Shown: positions 1 through 9,370, counted from the stretch's first letter. The stretch: 64,000 bases of DNA from Ktedonobacter sp. SOSP1-85 (GCF_016587415.1 NZ_BNJI01000003.1:372001-436000), one strand, 5' to 3'. Notes: generated by a model not told the origin, from the sequence alone. Translations and numbers: made by a program.

Positions 1-121
1 TTGTATCTAGCTTAATTAGCAAAATTTGCGTGAAAATTAAGTGACTAAGTAAGCTAAATATAGCGTACACGGAGGAACAGACATTGTCAAGAGGTTCTCA
101 GAAAAACCGGGGGAGATTCTC

Positions 122-1183
122 GTGGCACTCAGGCGGGAATTGAGGCAGTTCAATGGATTCGGCGCTTCCTTCTTCCGGGTGGCAGCGGCTCAGACCGGGA
201 TGGCGGCTGACACGGACATGCAGGTGATGGATATTCTGGATCTTGCTGGCGAAGCTTCTGCCGGTCAACTCGCCGATCTTATGGGGATGACTACTGGGGC
301 AATCGCCAAGATGCTCAACCGGTTGGAGGAGGCCGGACTTGTACGAAGGGATCGTGACCCCAACGATGGTCGCAAGGTCATCGTTCGGCTTGAGAGAGGC
401 AAGGATGAAATGCACACGGTTCGCTCGATCCTGAATTCTCTTGAGGAGACGTGGGATGAGGCGATGTCGCGCTATGACGAGGAGCAACTCGCTTTTCTCT
501 TGGAGTTTCTCCAGCACAACCACGCGCTGTCCAGGAAGGAACTCGTCCAGTTGCAAGAGGCGCCACTCAACAAGGAGCGGATTTTCTCTGCTCCACTGGC
601 AGATCTGGAAAGCGCCCGGCTTATCTTCCCCTCCGGGGCCTTCCGGATGAACTTGCGTGCGAGTGATGGAAAGGGTACGCTCTACCAGGCTCGCTTCGAG
701 GGGCCCGTGCCAGAGGTGAAGGCCAAAGATGGAGTGGTCACGATCCGCTATCCACGGCGCCTGTGGGTTCCGAGCAAGGAGAAGACCGCAGCGGAGGTTG
801 CGCTCAGCATCGCCATCCCCTGGCAGATTGTCATCCAGGGTAGCGCGTCTGAGATTACCGCCGAGTTGGGCGAGCTCAATCTCGCCTCCCTCGAGGTCAA
901 AGGGGGACTCCACAGGAGCCAGCTGGATCTCCCTGCACCCACAGGCCGAGTTCCCATGCGAATTAGCGGAGGAGCATCGGAGGTCATCGTTCGACGACCT
1001 GCAGGCGTCGCTGCCCTCGTCCACCTCAAGGGCTGGGCTGCCGAATTTGTTTTCGACGATCAAACCTTTGGTGCTGTGGGCAACGACGTGCGGTTGCAAA
1101 GCCAGGGCTTTGATCCGACTACGCCGTACTACGACATCGAAGTCGCAAGCTCTGCAAGCCAGCTCACTATCACCTCTGATTGA
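122..1183 (+). CDS. MarR-type winged-helix regulator with beta-rich C-terminal domain
   Basis: The first about 140 residues match the MarR fold: a helical start, then a winged HTH around residues 35-90 with the motif ASAGQLADLMGMTTGAIAKM and the basic wing RRDRDPNDGRKVIV. Ordinary MarR proteins stop near residue 150. Here about 200 residues follow that are rich in short alternating beta strands and resemble the DUF4097 or putative-adhesin toastrack fold. That assignment is by pattern only. The likely role is a ligand-responsive repressor, with the C-terminal half sensing or oligomerising. The start is uncertain: GTG at 122 has only a weak purine stretch upstream, while a strong GGAGGA at 71-76 sits 6 bases before an in-frame ATT at 83. 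The reading frame is open from 53. The gene stands alone, with transposon debris beginning directly after its stop. Confidence 0.8.
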   Translation: MALRRELRQFNGFGASFFRVAAAQTGMAADTDMQVMDILDLAGEASAGQLADLMGMTTGAIAKMLNRLEEAGLVRRDRDPNDGRKVIVRLERGKDEMHTVRSILNSLEETWDEAMSRYDEEQLAFLLEFLQHNHALSRKELVQLQEAPLNKERIFSAPLADLESARLIFPSGAFRMNLRASDGKGTLYQARFEGPVPEVKAKDGVVTIRYPRRLWVPSKEKTAAEVALSIAIPWQIVIQGSASEITAELGELNLASLEVKGGLHRSQLDLPAPTGRVPMRISGGASEVIVRRPAGVAALVHLKGWAAEFVFDDQTFGAVGNDVRLQSQGFDPTTPYYDIEVASSASQLTITSD

Positions 1184-1185
1184 CC

Positions 1186-1320
1186 TGGAACACATTGGAA
1201 CTAGCACGAGCGGTTGAGGGACTGCAACAAGAGGAGATGACCATCACATCAGAACAACTCACCCATCTCTCTCCCATGGATTGGGAGCATATTAACCTGA
1301 CTGGGATTATGTCTGGTCGG
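1186..1320 (+). pseudogene. Tn3-family transposase (TnpA) C-terminal remnant
   Basis: Starting within a few bases of the stop of the preceding regulator, this frame reads WNTLELARAVEGLQ and then THLSPMDWEHINLTG. This strongly resembles the conserved C-terminus of Tn3 transposases (WNT-Y-L-A, LSPLGWEHINLTGDYVW). A single-base deletion near 1306 shifts the last DYVW into another frame. Only about 45 codons remain, with no start and no catalytic DDE residues. It is a dead relic of a Tn3-like transposon. The identification rests on remembered family motifs. Confidence 0.65.
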
Positions 1321-1334
1321 AAAGGAGTTCCCTC

Positions 1335-1653
1335 ATGGCCATTCGTGCCGTGATCTTTGATATTGGTGGAGTGCTCCTCCTCGAGACTCCTGAGGAAATG
1401 CTGAGGATAGAGGTTATGCTCTACTCCTGCGAGGAGGGGATGCAGAAACCAGAGACGGACTTTTACTTACTCGCCTGCGAGCGCCTTGGGGTACACTGAA
1501 GAAGTGGTCTTCATTGATGATCGCGAGCAGTGTGTAAAGGGAGCGCAACGAGTGGGCATGAAAGCTATCCTCTTCAACGATACCGACCAGACTATTGCCG
1601 AGGTACAAGCGTGCTTGGAAGCTTCAGAAAGCAGCGAGGCGAGAAAGAGCTGA
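1335..1653 (+). pseudogene. HAD-superfamily hydrolase remnant (internal deletion and frameshift)
   Basis: An ATG at 1335 behind AAAGGAG opens MAIRAVIFDIGGVLL, which is HAD motif I, although the second catalytic Asp (usually DxD) appears as G. The frame reaches QKPETDFYLLACERLG and stops at a TGA at 1497-1499. A neighbouring frame continues with EEVVFIDDREQCVKGAQ, which is HAD motif IV, and runs to a TGA at 1651. Family members are about 200 residues long. Here the cap domain and motif II/III region between residues 20 and 35 are missing, and the two halves are out of frame. It is clearly a decayed gene, probably once a REG-2/IA-like phosphatase. Confidence 0.7.
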
Positions 1654-1777
1654 ACGCTCATGAGTATGCCAGCGATGCTTGCTCCAGCGCAAAAGGGGTT
1701 CCCTCGGCCTCAAAAACTAATGAGAGATCCTCTTCGGTCTTCTTTTAGGTCCACTCTACCAAATCAACTTGCTCTTT

Positions 1778-1798
1778 GCCCACGAATTGCGCAACGAG
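1778..1798 (-). repeat. Dispersed end repeat, copy A (short form)
   Basis: A 21-base copy of the motif CTCGTTGCGCAA, two variable bases, CGTGGGC, read on the minus strand. It is the proposed left end of the decayed transposon whose transposase starts at 3923. Confidence 0.5.
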
Positions 1799-2009
1799 AG
1801 TGTTGCAGAGCTAAATCTGATCAGAGAAGCGAAAGTGGCTCAAAACTGGACGCCCAACCCGTGAGAGATGTCAGAAACAGGAGGACAGAGAGGAAAAAAG
1901 GCGGAAAAGAGCAAGAATTGAGGAACAGCCAGGAAAAAAAGCCATGAGGCACCACACGGAGAAGCTTACTTTTCCGAGAAGAGGAAACCCATCAGTTATC
2001 AAGACGATG

Positions 2010-3923
2010 TCAAGCCGTCGCCAAACCGAGCGAGGTGGCAAAGCTTTCTGGGACACCAAACAATTTGATCGTCACTTGCCCAGAGGTTGAAACGCGAGTA
2101 TTGCGAGCTAGCCGCTCTTGCCATGAGAGACGAGAATGTGCACGTTGTGCACGTGACAGAATCACTTCCGCTTTGCGAGGCTGTGCAGCGGCAGCAGGCA
2201 ACAGGCATACCTCGACGCGTTGGTGCTGCACGAGTTGCTGACATCTGCGCCGATGCTCTCTGCGGTTCCAATCTCGCCAGAGCAACGGCGCAGGACCCAC
2301 CCGAAGTGGATGCAGAAGTACACTTACCTGGCGAGGCTTCGCAGTAGCGCTGCCATTCCATTGACACTGCTCGCGCAGCGGGCAGGGACGACAACTGCGA
2401 ATGCTGGCTCCATACACCACACGCAGGCTTCCATCGGCTTCTCGACGTTGCTCATGCGGGTAAAGCTTCTGGTCGGCAGGACACCGCAGTGTGCCATCGG
2501 GCTGGAGCGCAAAGTCCTGGCTGGAGAAACGGCCCGCTTTCCAGGGCAGGCCCACTTGAGGAGGAGCATAGCCTGAAGGAGGAGTCGTGTGCGGTGAAGT
2601 GGGTGAGGAAGGGGGGATGGCAGGAGCAAACTCGGTGGTACGCAAGGGATAGGGATGAAGCTGATGTCCTAGTTCCAGCCGCAGGTTCCAGACTCATTGC
2701 GAGATGATCTGCCAGGCTTCTTGTCCGCAAGCGCTCTGAGAACACCAGCGATCCGGGTCTTGCTCCGTGTCCTCATCTGAGAGGGTCGTTTCAAAGGATC
2801 CACGATGCAGATAGAGCGCTACCACATCAGATGCCGTAAAGGCTTCTTGTGGCAACTTTGACAAAAACAGCTCGTAGATGAGCCCATCTCGCTCAACGCC
2901 AATTTTCTGCTTTTTCGGGCCTTTGGGATGCGTTGCCACCACGAGGCGGTAGTGTTGCCCCTCCGCACCAACTGGCACGTCAGGGCAGTCGTAGAGCGTG
3001 CGGACCAGAGGACTTTCCGGCAGGGAGAACTGCTGATCAGCAGGCAAATGCAAACAGGTCTGGACCGCTGGCAGGTTAAGAAGCCCATAGTCTTTGCCGC
3101 GCATGACGAAGGGCAACCCGAGCAGATCAGTCAGAACAGCTCCCGTTCCATACAGACCATCAAGCCGCAGGAGGGTACGCTCTCTTGCGAACTGATGCGC
3201 TTGCAGGTAGGACTGGATCGCTTCCACCGCCCGGCGCAATTCTTTTCGATACTCTCCGTTGCCCCGATTGCCAAAGGTGCCGAGCCACTGATACGAATGT
3301 GCTTGCAAGACCGTGCTGCGAGTGCGTACGACCTCTCCTCGTTTGCGACCGGTGTAACCAGGAGCACACACTTCTGCCAACCGACGGAAGGGAGCAGGCT
3401 GCTCTCCTGTCTGTGGCAAGGCACGTTGCCGGGCGGCCTCCCGGGTGCCATCGATATCGAACACCTTCCACAGTTTGCCTGTTCGGTCGGTGAGTCCACT
3501 GGGCTGCTGCTCAAAGTCTGCTCGCCGCTCCAGCAGATCTTCGAGAAAGAGTGCACGCAAAGCTTCAACTGGCTCTGTGGTGAGCGCAGCCAAAAAGCGT
3601 GAGAGCGTCGAGCGGGCTGGCAAGCGATCTCGTCCGAAGAGCGCCATGAAAGCTGTAGCAAAGGGATGTACCTGTTCGTAAAACGCCTCCAGTGTTCGCT
3701 CACCGCTGACAGCGTAGCCAAAGAGCACGATGAGAAAGTCGATGACCTCATAGTGTCCGAACCGACGCCGAGCGAAGCGCACACGCTCGGAAATCTTCGC
3801 AAGCACACCGGTGCGTTGAAGTGACTTTGCGATGATCACTACCTCCCCAAACCAGCAAGGTACTGAGGGGAGGGAATGCGAAGTGGTCTGAATGGTGACG
3901 GTCGAACTCGTGATAGTATTCAC
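2010..3923 (-). pseudogene. DDE transposase, IS1182/IS4-like, interrupted by an in-frame stop
   Basis: One reading frame runs from ATG at 3923 to 2010 (about 637 codons) with a single TGA at 2694-2696. The N-terminal part contains FDIDGTREAARQRALP (first Asp), LLRLDGLYGTGAVLTDLL (second Asp) and YLHRGSFETTLSDED (catalytic Glu), which is the DDE_Tnp_1 layout. The part after the stop contains TLRCPADQKLYPHEQRREA and RSCRPCPLREQCQW, a Cys-containing C-terminal region common in these transposases. The frame is preserved on both sides of the stop, so a recent nonsense change in one gene is the simplest explanation. The stop may leave a truncated but catalytically complete 409-residue protein. Family placement is by motif recognition. 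Confidence 0.75.
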
Positions 3924-4008
3924 CTGTGCCTCCTTAATCTGTGAGGAATCTTTTCGTACTTCCTCATTAAGAAGGCATATTTTTAGATGAGTCTGCTACA
4001 AGCTACAT

Positions 4009-4081
4009 CTCGTTGCGCAACTCTTCTGAAAACGACCATTTTCATTGGGGTGGTGTAGCCCTACATGTGCGTCTCGTGGGC
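4009..4081 (+). repeat. Dispersed end repeat, copy E (long form)
   Basis: This starts CTCGTTGCGCAAC and ends CGTGGGC, with about 53 bases in between that include TCTTCTGAAAACG and GGTGGTGTAGCCCTACATG. An inverted copy with the same insert lies at 25828-25900. It forms the proposed right end of the decayed transposon. Confidence 0.55.
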
Positions 4082-4387
4082 TTTCGGGACTCTTTCAAAC
4101 CGGGGCAAGCTCATGTTTTCCTCAGTCGTGTTCTGTGGAGTCATTTTGTTTTCCTTTCCTTATGATCGTCTGTTGCGCACGAACTACTATGGCCAGCTTT
4201 CCCAAGGATGAGGGAGTTTCCTCACACAGGGAGAAAATAGCTCGTCCACTTCCTCGACCATGAGTAGAGAGAACGGCACTGGAAAAGTCAGTGGACATCG
4301 AAATCGGTAGCCGCCATTTCACGTTTTTCGTGCATTTGCTCATCGAAAAGTGTACCACTCTGTAGATGAGATTATCCCGCACTGTCC
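4082..4387. other. Intergenic, no gene seen
   Basis: This is AT-rich sequence between the transposon end and the VOC gene. Short open frames on both strands show no recognisable protein pattern. No tRNA or strong hairpin was seen. Confidence 0.5.
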
Positions 4388-4798
4388 CTAAAAGTCTTTG
4401 TAGACGAACTCAATATGATTACCATCGAAGTCTGCTATATTTGCAGCGTAATATCCACGAGCAAAGTATGTTCTTTCCGCTGGCGCACCTTCATCTTTGC
4501 CTTCCGCTTTCAACGCAGCAGTATAAGCAGCCTCTACCTCTTTTGTACTATCTGCGTGAATGCCAACATAAAGACCAGTTTCACCCTTTTGTCGCTGTCG
4601 TAGCCATATGCTAGAACCTGATCCTGGATTCTTCATGTATTGAGTGTCACCTATACCATAAAGGTCAGGTATACCCTCTGGACCGGTACCAGAGTCGTAT
4701 GCTCCGAACTCTCGCCAACCTAAAGGCTTCAATGCTTCCAGATAGAATGTGAGTGACTTTTTTACATCGCTCACAGAAATGTATATGTGATCAATCAT
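4388..4798 (-). CDS. VOC-family (glyoxalase/bleomycin-resistance-like) protein
   Basis: The 136-residue protein opens with MIDHIYISVSDVKKSLTFYL, the usual start of a single-module VOC protein. It ends with YYAANIADFDGNHIEFVYKDF, the second-half metal/substrate strand containing the conserved DxDGNxIE. The His near residue 4 and the Glu in IEFV are the usual metal ligands. Length fits the family (about 120-140). VOC proteins bind a divalent metal and act as dioxygenases, isomerases, lyases or drug binders, and the substrate cannot be deduced here. It lies just downstream of, and on the same strand as, the NmrA-like gene, with only a 13-base gap after that gene's end. The two are probably cotranscribed from the shared divergent promoter near 5.7 kb. 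Confidence 0.85.
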   Translation of the reverse strand: MIDHIYISVSDVKKSLTFYLEALKPLGWREFGAYDSGTGPEGIPDLYGIGDTQYMKNPGSGSSIWLRQRQKGETGLYVGIHADSTKEVEAAYTAALKAEGKDEGAPAERTYFARGYYAANIADFDGNHIEFVYKDF

Positions 4799-4811
4799 CC
4801 TTTTTTACCTC

Positions 4812-5654
4812 CTATCCAGTTTGTGACCATGCAGCCACCTCACGAAGAGCGAAGTCGGCAAAGCTTATCGGATTCCTCCCGATTACTTTCTGTACATCCT
4901 GGGTTGGTTTCGACCCATTCTTGTCTGCAATAGTTTGTGTCAGTTTCTTTAGCACTTCACCATATGCAGCAGGAATGCCGCTAGCAACGACACCTTTCAC
5001 CCAATCTTCTCGATTAACATCTACATATTTGATATCCTGGCCACTTGCGCTACTTATACTTTTTGCGGCCTGTGACATGGTGAGTGACTCAGGTCCCGTT
5101 AACATATATGTTTCACCATTATGTTTGTCGGGATGGAGAAGTGTTTCAGCTGCAACTGCAGCGATGTCCTCTACGTCAATGAATGCCTCGCTGCCACTAC
5201 CAGCCGGCACGATAATTTGGCCTCCGCTTGGTCTGAGGAACGTTTGGCTAAAATTCTGCATGAACCAGGCAGGGCGGAGGACTGTGTGGGTGAAGCCTGA
5301 CCGAGTTCCGAACTCAATCTCAACACGGCGAGGTCCAGTTTCTTCAGGCATTGCCCGATAATCATGTAGACTTACATAGGTCACATGACTTATACTGTTT
5401 GCTTCAGCAACGTCTAAGAAACCTGAAACTTGCTGGAGTATATCCGTTTTCAAAAGTGGACCTACAAGGTAGACGCGATCGACACCTTGCAATGCAGTAT
5501 TCCATGTTGTAGTATCATCCCAGTCGAACGACACATCTTTGCTCGAGCGGGATGCTCGACGGACTGTGACCCCATTCTCTTCCAGAATTCGGGCCACACG
5601 GGAGCCGGTCTTTCCGGTTGCTCCCAAAATGAGGATTGTGGGTAAATTTTTCAT
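4812..5654 (-). CDS. NmrA-like NAD(P)-binding protein
   Basis: The protein begins MKNLPTILILGATGKTGSRVA, a Rossmann glycine motif GATGKTGxxVA typical of the atypical-SDR NmrA/azoreductase-like family. SFDWDDTTTW and VDRVYLVGPLL follow. A mid-protein RPAWFMQNF is the usual substrate-loop motif of the group, and IDVEDIAAVAAETLL is also characteristic. At 280 residues it has the family length. The frame is open further upstream, but ATG at 5654 places the Rossmann strand at the N-terminus as normal. Members are NAD(P)H-dependent reductases or redox sensors. It diverges from an AraC-type regulator gene across about 105 bases, so that regulator probably controls it together with the downstream VOC gene. 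Confidence 0.85.
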   Translation of the reverse strand: MKNLPTILILGATGKTGSRVARILEENGVTVRRASRSSKDVSFDWDDTTTWNTALQGVDRVYLVGPLLKTDILQQVSGFLDVAEANSISHVTYVSLHDYRAMPEETGPRRVEIEFGTRSGFTHTVLRPAWFMQNFSQTFLRPSGGQIIVPAGSGSEAFIDVEDIAAVAAETLLHPDKHNGETYMLTGPESLTMSQAAKSISSASGQDIKYVDVNREDWVKGVVASGIPAAYGEVLKKLTQTIADKNGSKPTQDVQKVIGRNPISFADFALREVAAWSQTG

Positions 5655-5759
5655 GTCTTTAGTATCAACCAAACAAATGAGAGCGTCAATGTGAGAAAAG
5701 CTCAATCTACTACTTAAAACGCTCGATTTTCTGACGTCATAGAGTGTACAATAAAGCCA

Positions 5760-6656
5760 ATGGATATCTTGCAAGAACACTTAGTAAGAGCGCGATCATC
5801 TGGCGGGGTATTTGCGCAATCTGCGGTTTCACCTCCATGGGGCCTGATTGTACCAGGGAGTATACAGCTAACCGTTCATATAGTTTTGAAGGGCCGAGTC
5901 TATCTATGGACTGATGACCACTCGGACGCTCAGGAACTGGTACCTGGTAATCTTGCGCTTGTTCCTGGTGGGCGAAAACACCACCTTGCGCATAGCCCAG
6001 GTTCTGCCTGTATTCCACATGAGGACTTCTTAACAAAACGTATCAGTAACGATACATCAAGTAACCCAAACCCCTCCGTCTTTATGTGTGGAGCTTACCA
6101 GTTTTCAGGAGATATCGGATCGGGACTGCTAAAAACGCTTCCTCCAATTCTCATACTACAGACAACTCCCAACGAGCCGCTACGCCAAATCATTACGCTC
6201 CTCTCGGACGAGCTTAATCAACCGAGTGCTGGCCATCAAACGGTGTTGGATCGGTTATTAGATCTGCTCATTGTGTACGCGCTTCGTGCGAGCTTAGAGC
6301 GGAGCACAGCACCTCCAGCTTGGTTTAGAGCTGCTACTGATTCGCAACTGGGTGCGGCGCTGCAAGTTATTCACTCACAGCCAGAGAATACATGGACTGT
6401 TCCTGAACTCGCCTCTCTCTGTGGGATGTCAAGAGCCGCATTTGCGCGTAACTTTGAACGAGCACTGGGCGAGCCACCTATGCGTTACCTAACTGGTTGG
6501 AGAATGGCGCTTGCACGAGACTTCTTACAAGCAGGAGAGCTGAGCATTACCGAAATCGCAAGGCGAGTTGGCTATAGCTCAACAAACGCTTTCTCGGCCG
6601 CATTTCTTCGACACCACGAACAACGGCCAGGTGAGTGGCGACTGGCCCGTTCTTAG
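5760..6656 (+). CDS. AraC-family regulator with N-terminal cupin domain
   Basis: Residues 1-180 form a cupin-6-like sensor domain, with LVPGNLALVPGGRKHHL giving the cupin barrel and a possible metal-binding HH. Residues 190-298 contain two HTH motifs: VPELASLCGMSRAAFARNF, then the second helix pair ITEIARRVGYSSTNAFSAAF followed by H-EQRPGEWR, which is a complete AraC C-terminus. Length (298) is normal for the cupin-AraC group, which often controls adjacent NmrA-like reductases. It is divergent from the NmrA/VOC pair, which supports local control of that operon. Start ATG 5760 is the first in frame; no strong ribosome site is visible. No defect is seen. Confidence 0.88.
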   Translation: MDILQEHLVRARSSGGVFAQSAVSPPWGLIVPGSIQLTVHIVLKGRVYLWTDDHSDAQELVPGNLALVPGGRKHHLAHSPGSACIPHEDFLTKRISNDTSSNPNPSVFMCGAYQFSGDIGSGLLKTLPPILILQTTPNEPLRQIITLLSDELNQPSAGHQTVLDRLLDLLIVYALRASLERSTAPPAWFRAATDSQLGAALQVIHSQPENTWTVPELASLCGMSRAAFARNFERALGEPPMRYLTGWRMALARDFLQAGELSITEIARRVGYSSTNAFSAAFLRHHEQRPGEWRLARS

Positions 6657-6865
6657 TCGTGTCCTACATCATGGGATCAGGAAGGCGGTTCTTCCCAGAG
6701 GGGACGGCTCCGACGAAGTTACGGCTTGTCGAAAGCAAGAGGCTCAGTGCCGGGACCCTTGCGACTATCTACCAGCCAGACAACAAATATCCGCTTGGTT
6801 TTGCGGAACATGCTCTCCAGGCTGTCTGAACATGTTGAGGTTTCATTCCAAAATGGACACGTTGA

Positions 6866-8173
6866 ATGAGCCTGGAGAGACCATTTCAACCGAATATGTA
6901 CCTCGTTGCGCATCCCGTGGGCAATGTGGCCTGTATTCCCACCAAATCGCTGGATCTTTCCGCTGAACATGCCGCCAGTCACCATCCAGCAACCTTTGAA
7001 GAGCAGCAATCCTATTATCTCCAGGCTATTGAAGAGAAAAATCGGTTGGTGACTTTTCTGCGCCAGAAAAACTATGAGATGCTCAACAACAACGCGAATG
7101 TTAAGGTGATCGATGGGACCGCCAGTTTTCTTTCTTCTCACGAGATTCAGGTTATTCTGAGCGAGACACAGACTGCGCTCCTGATTCAGGCAGAACATAT
7201 CATCATCAGTACCGGAACCGTGCCATTTCTTCCGCCGATTGCTGGTCTGGCGCAGAGTAAACGCGTTTACACAAGCACGACGCTTATGGAATGCACGCAG
7301 TTACCTCGACATCTGATCATAATCGGGAGTGGGTATGTGGGGTTAGAGTTTGCCTCAATTTATCGGGCCTTTGGTTCGCAGGTGACTGTCTTAGAACAGC
7401 ATGCCGTTTTTCTTCCCGGACAGGATCGTGATATCGCTGATGCAGTGCAACAAACCATGGTGGCACAGGGAATTTGTTTTCATTTCAACGCGACGGTCAA
7501 CTCTATCGAGGATGGTGCTGATCACACATCTCTCACCTTTGTTGATAGTCATGGACAGTGCCAAATTGTGACTGGCGATACCATTCTCGTTGCGGTTGGA
7601 CGCGTGCCAGAGACATCACAGCTTGAGCTTGAAAGGGCAAACGTTGTTGTTAATAAGCGTGGTTTTGTGGAGGTTGATGAATACCTACGGACCAATATAC
7701 CCGATATCTGGGCTATTGGTGATGTGAATGGCGGTCCTCAGTTTACCTATATTTCTCTGGATGATTATCGTATTGTGCGTGATCAACTCTATGGTAATCG
7801 TCAACGGTCTACCCTTAGCCGCCAGCATATTCCGTATTCCGTCTTCCTCTCCCCCGTTCTCTCTCGTGTGGGACTCTCTGAGGAAGAGGCATTGCAGCAC
7901 GGCTATGAGATTAAAGTTGGAAAGTTAGCCGCAGCGGCATCAACACGTGCGCAGATGATGGGGAAAACGGTTGGATTGTTGAAGGCAATTGTTGATGCGC
8001 GTACCGACAAAATCCTTGGATGTACACTCTACTGTATTGATTCCAATGAGATTATTAATACGGTTCAAATGGCTATGCACGCTCAAATGGATTATCGGGT
8101 TCTCCGCGATACGATTTTTACCCATCCCAGTGTTTCTGAAGTCTTAAATGATCTTTTTGGCCAGATTCAGTAG
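6866..8173 (+). CDS. N-terminally truncated FAD/NAD(P) disulfide oxidoreductase (mercuric reductase / lipoamide dehydrogenase type)
   Basis: Genuine similarity begins at NVACIPTKSL. In intact family members this is preceded by an FAD-binding GxGxxG domain and the first redox Cys (GTCVNxxCIPTK). Both are missing. The rest is well kept: ISTGTVPFLPPI, the NAD(P) motif IIIGSGYVGLEFAS, the second FAD motif WAIGDVNGGPQFTY, and the dimer domain with FTHPSVSEVLNDLF (His-x-x-x-x-Glu-like active base). The cut is exact: the dispersed repeat at 6902-6922 runs directly into the first native codon at 6923. The first about 20 codons of the open frame come from foreign sequence. It therefore lacks the flavin fold and is probably not functional, though the frame is otherwise undamaged, which suggests recent truncation. 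Confidence 0.8.
   Translation: MSLERPFQPNMYLVAHPVGNVACIPTKSLDLSAEHAASHHPATFEEQQSYYLQAIEEKNRLVTFLRQKNYEMLNNNANVKVIDGTASFLSSHEIQVILSETQTALLIQAEHIIISTGTVPFLPPIAGLAQSKRVYTSTTLMECTQLPRHLIIIGSGYVGLEFASIYRAFGSQVTVLEQHAVFLPGQDRDIADAVQQTMVAQGICFHFNATVNSIEDGADHTSLTFVDSHGQCQIVTGDTILVAVGRVPETSQLELERANVVVNKRGFVEVDEYLRTNIPDIWAIGDVNGGPQFTYISLDDYRIVRDQLYGNRQRSTLSRQHIPYSVFLSPVLSRVGLSEEEALQHGYEIKVGKLAAAASTRAQMMGKTVGLLKAIVDARTDKILGCTLYCIDSNEIINTVQMAMHAQMDYRVLRDTIFTHPSVSEVLNDLFGQIQ
6902..6922 (+). repeat. Dispersed end repeat, copy B (short form), at a gene truncation point
   Basis: This copy reads CTCGTTGCGCA, TCC, CGTGGGC and ends exactly where recognisable oxidoreductase coding sequence begins. It supports the view that the CGTGGGC side is the outer end of a mobile element. 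Confidence 0.55.
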
Positions 8174-8321
8174 GGACTCTCACGTATATGTTCCTCCTCA
8201 CAGTGGTTTCTTCGTGACATCACCGATTGTGAGTAAAATGATCCAACAATACCATGGCGTGATACGAGAAGATGGCGATTTATATCTCTATTGCTGAAAT
8301 ATGAAGGGGTAAGGAAGAAAT

Positions 8322-8741
8322 ATGAAGAATTCGACACCTGCGGGCTCCGCTCCTTTTGTTGAAGGAATTGTCAATCGATTGAGCCCCTTTTCTGTGGAAG
8401 ACACGCTGGCTCGTCTTGAGGAGGCTATACACAGCCGAAACCTGATACTCTTTGCCCATATTGATCATGGGAAAGAGGCGGACAAAGTGGGACTTATAAT
8501 GCCGCAGACACATGTACTTATATTTGGCAATCCGAAAGCCGGCACCCCCCTCATGATTGCCTCTCCACTCATCGCACTTGATCTACCACTAAAAGTACTC
8601 GTTTGGCAGGATGGAGACAAGCGGGTCTGGGTAAGTTCTACCAGCGCTACCTACATGAAAGCCCGTTATGGGTTCCCGGAGGAATTGCTTGGTAATATCG
8701 CCGGAGCTGATACTATGATTGAGCAGACGCTGCAAGGTTGA
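8322..8741 (+). CDS. DUF302-family protein
   Basis: The 139-residue protein has the DUF302 pattern: SPFSVEDTLARLEEAI, then ILFAHIDHGKEADKVGL, THVLIFGNPKAGTPLM, and PLIALDLPLKVLVWQDGDKRVWVSS. The domain is small and alpha/beta and of uncertain biochemical role. It often occurs near oxidative-stress or metal genes. ATG 8322 follows a GGAAG-like site in the preceding bases. It lies 148 bases after the truncated oxidoreductase on the same strand. A second, unlike DUF302 protein is encoded at 25.1-25.6 kb on the other strand. Confidence 0.85.
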   Translation: MKNSTPAGSAPFVEGIVNRLSPFSVEDTLARLEEAIHSRNLILFAHIDHGKEADKVGLIMPQTHVLIFGNPKAGTPLMIASPLIALDLPLKVLVWQDGDKRVWVSSTSATYMKARYGFPEELLGNIAGADTMIEQTLQG

Positions 8742-8789
8742 TGCTTCAATTGAATATAATAGAGCCCTTCTACTGGCCAGAACGCGAGC

Positions 8790-9197
8790 ATGGACGCCGG
8801 GTTTAACACTCCTTGCATGTCTTGTCCCGGAGGACTATTATCCCGTCAATTATGCTATGGTAAATTTTTTCGTTCGAATGCCTCGGTTTCTCTGTTTACA
8901 CTGCATTGTCTTTGTATTATTGCAACCAATGATGCTCATATTATTCTCCGGGGTCACGAGTTGAGAATTCGCCGCTCGGACGGGACAATCACAATGCATA
9001 TCACGGATACAGACGTCTATCATGAGCCACTACAGCACTATTTTGGTATTGATCTGCCCCATGGGCATACCTTACCAGTCTCCTTATTCTCTGTTTCATC
9101 TGTTACTATAGACCTTAAAGAAGCCCCAGTAAGCGCACGCCAACATTTACAGCAGCCCCCAGGTCAATATGAACCAGGTGCTTCGCCCAGCCTTTAA
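8790..9197 (+). CDS. Uncertain open frame, unrecognised product
   Basis: This is an open frame of 135 codons with no family I recognise. The second half, HELRIRRSDGTITMH and then DVYHEPLQHYFGIDLPHG, looks more protein-like than the Cys- and Phe-rich first half. The true gene may therefore be only the 3' part or a decayed transposase-like tail. No convincing ribosome site precedes ATG 8790. Confidence 0.25.
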   Translation: MDAGFNTPCMSCPGGLLSRQLCYGKFFRSNASVSLFTLHCLCIIATNDAHIILRGHELRIRRSDGTITMHITDTDVYHEPLQHYFGIDLPHGHTLPVSLFSVSSVTIDLKEAPVSARQHLQQPPGQYEPGASPSL

Positions 9198-9370
9198 AGG
9201 GTAAGGATGAAGCGCCTGGTTCTCGGAATCGCGTGGAAGGGGTGTATCAAAAAGAATATGCGGCCAGAAGATCGTTTTCTCATGCACTCAGACCGCACAC
9301 CTTGCTTTCGTCGCAAGAAGGACGCCTCAGAATGTGGCGTATCCTTTTCCCTTCTCTCGACAGCAGCAGC

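Larger units (their letters stand above)
1778..4081 (-). mobile_element. Decayed transposon bounded by GCCCACG / CGTGGGC ends
   Basis: The transposase pseudogene at 2010-3923 lies between two inverted copies of a repeat seen six times in the window. The left end (1778-1798) reads GCCCACG, two bases, then TTGCGCAACGAG. The right end (4009-4081) carries CTCGTTGCGCAAC and, about 53 bases later, CGTGGGC. The inverted pairing around one transposase suggests the ends of one element of about 2.3 kb. No target duplication is obvious. The boundaries are an inference from repeat comparison within this window. Confidence 0.45.

Noticed and set aside
98..1207. Long minus-strand open frame opposite the MarR-type gene
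   Set aside because: It has no recognisable family and runs antisense to a gene with clear MarR motifs; GC-rich antisense frames are common here.
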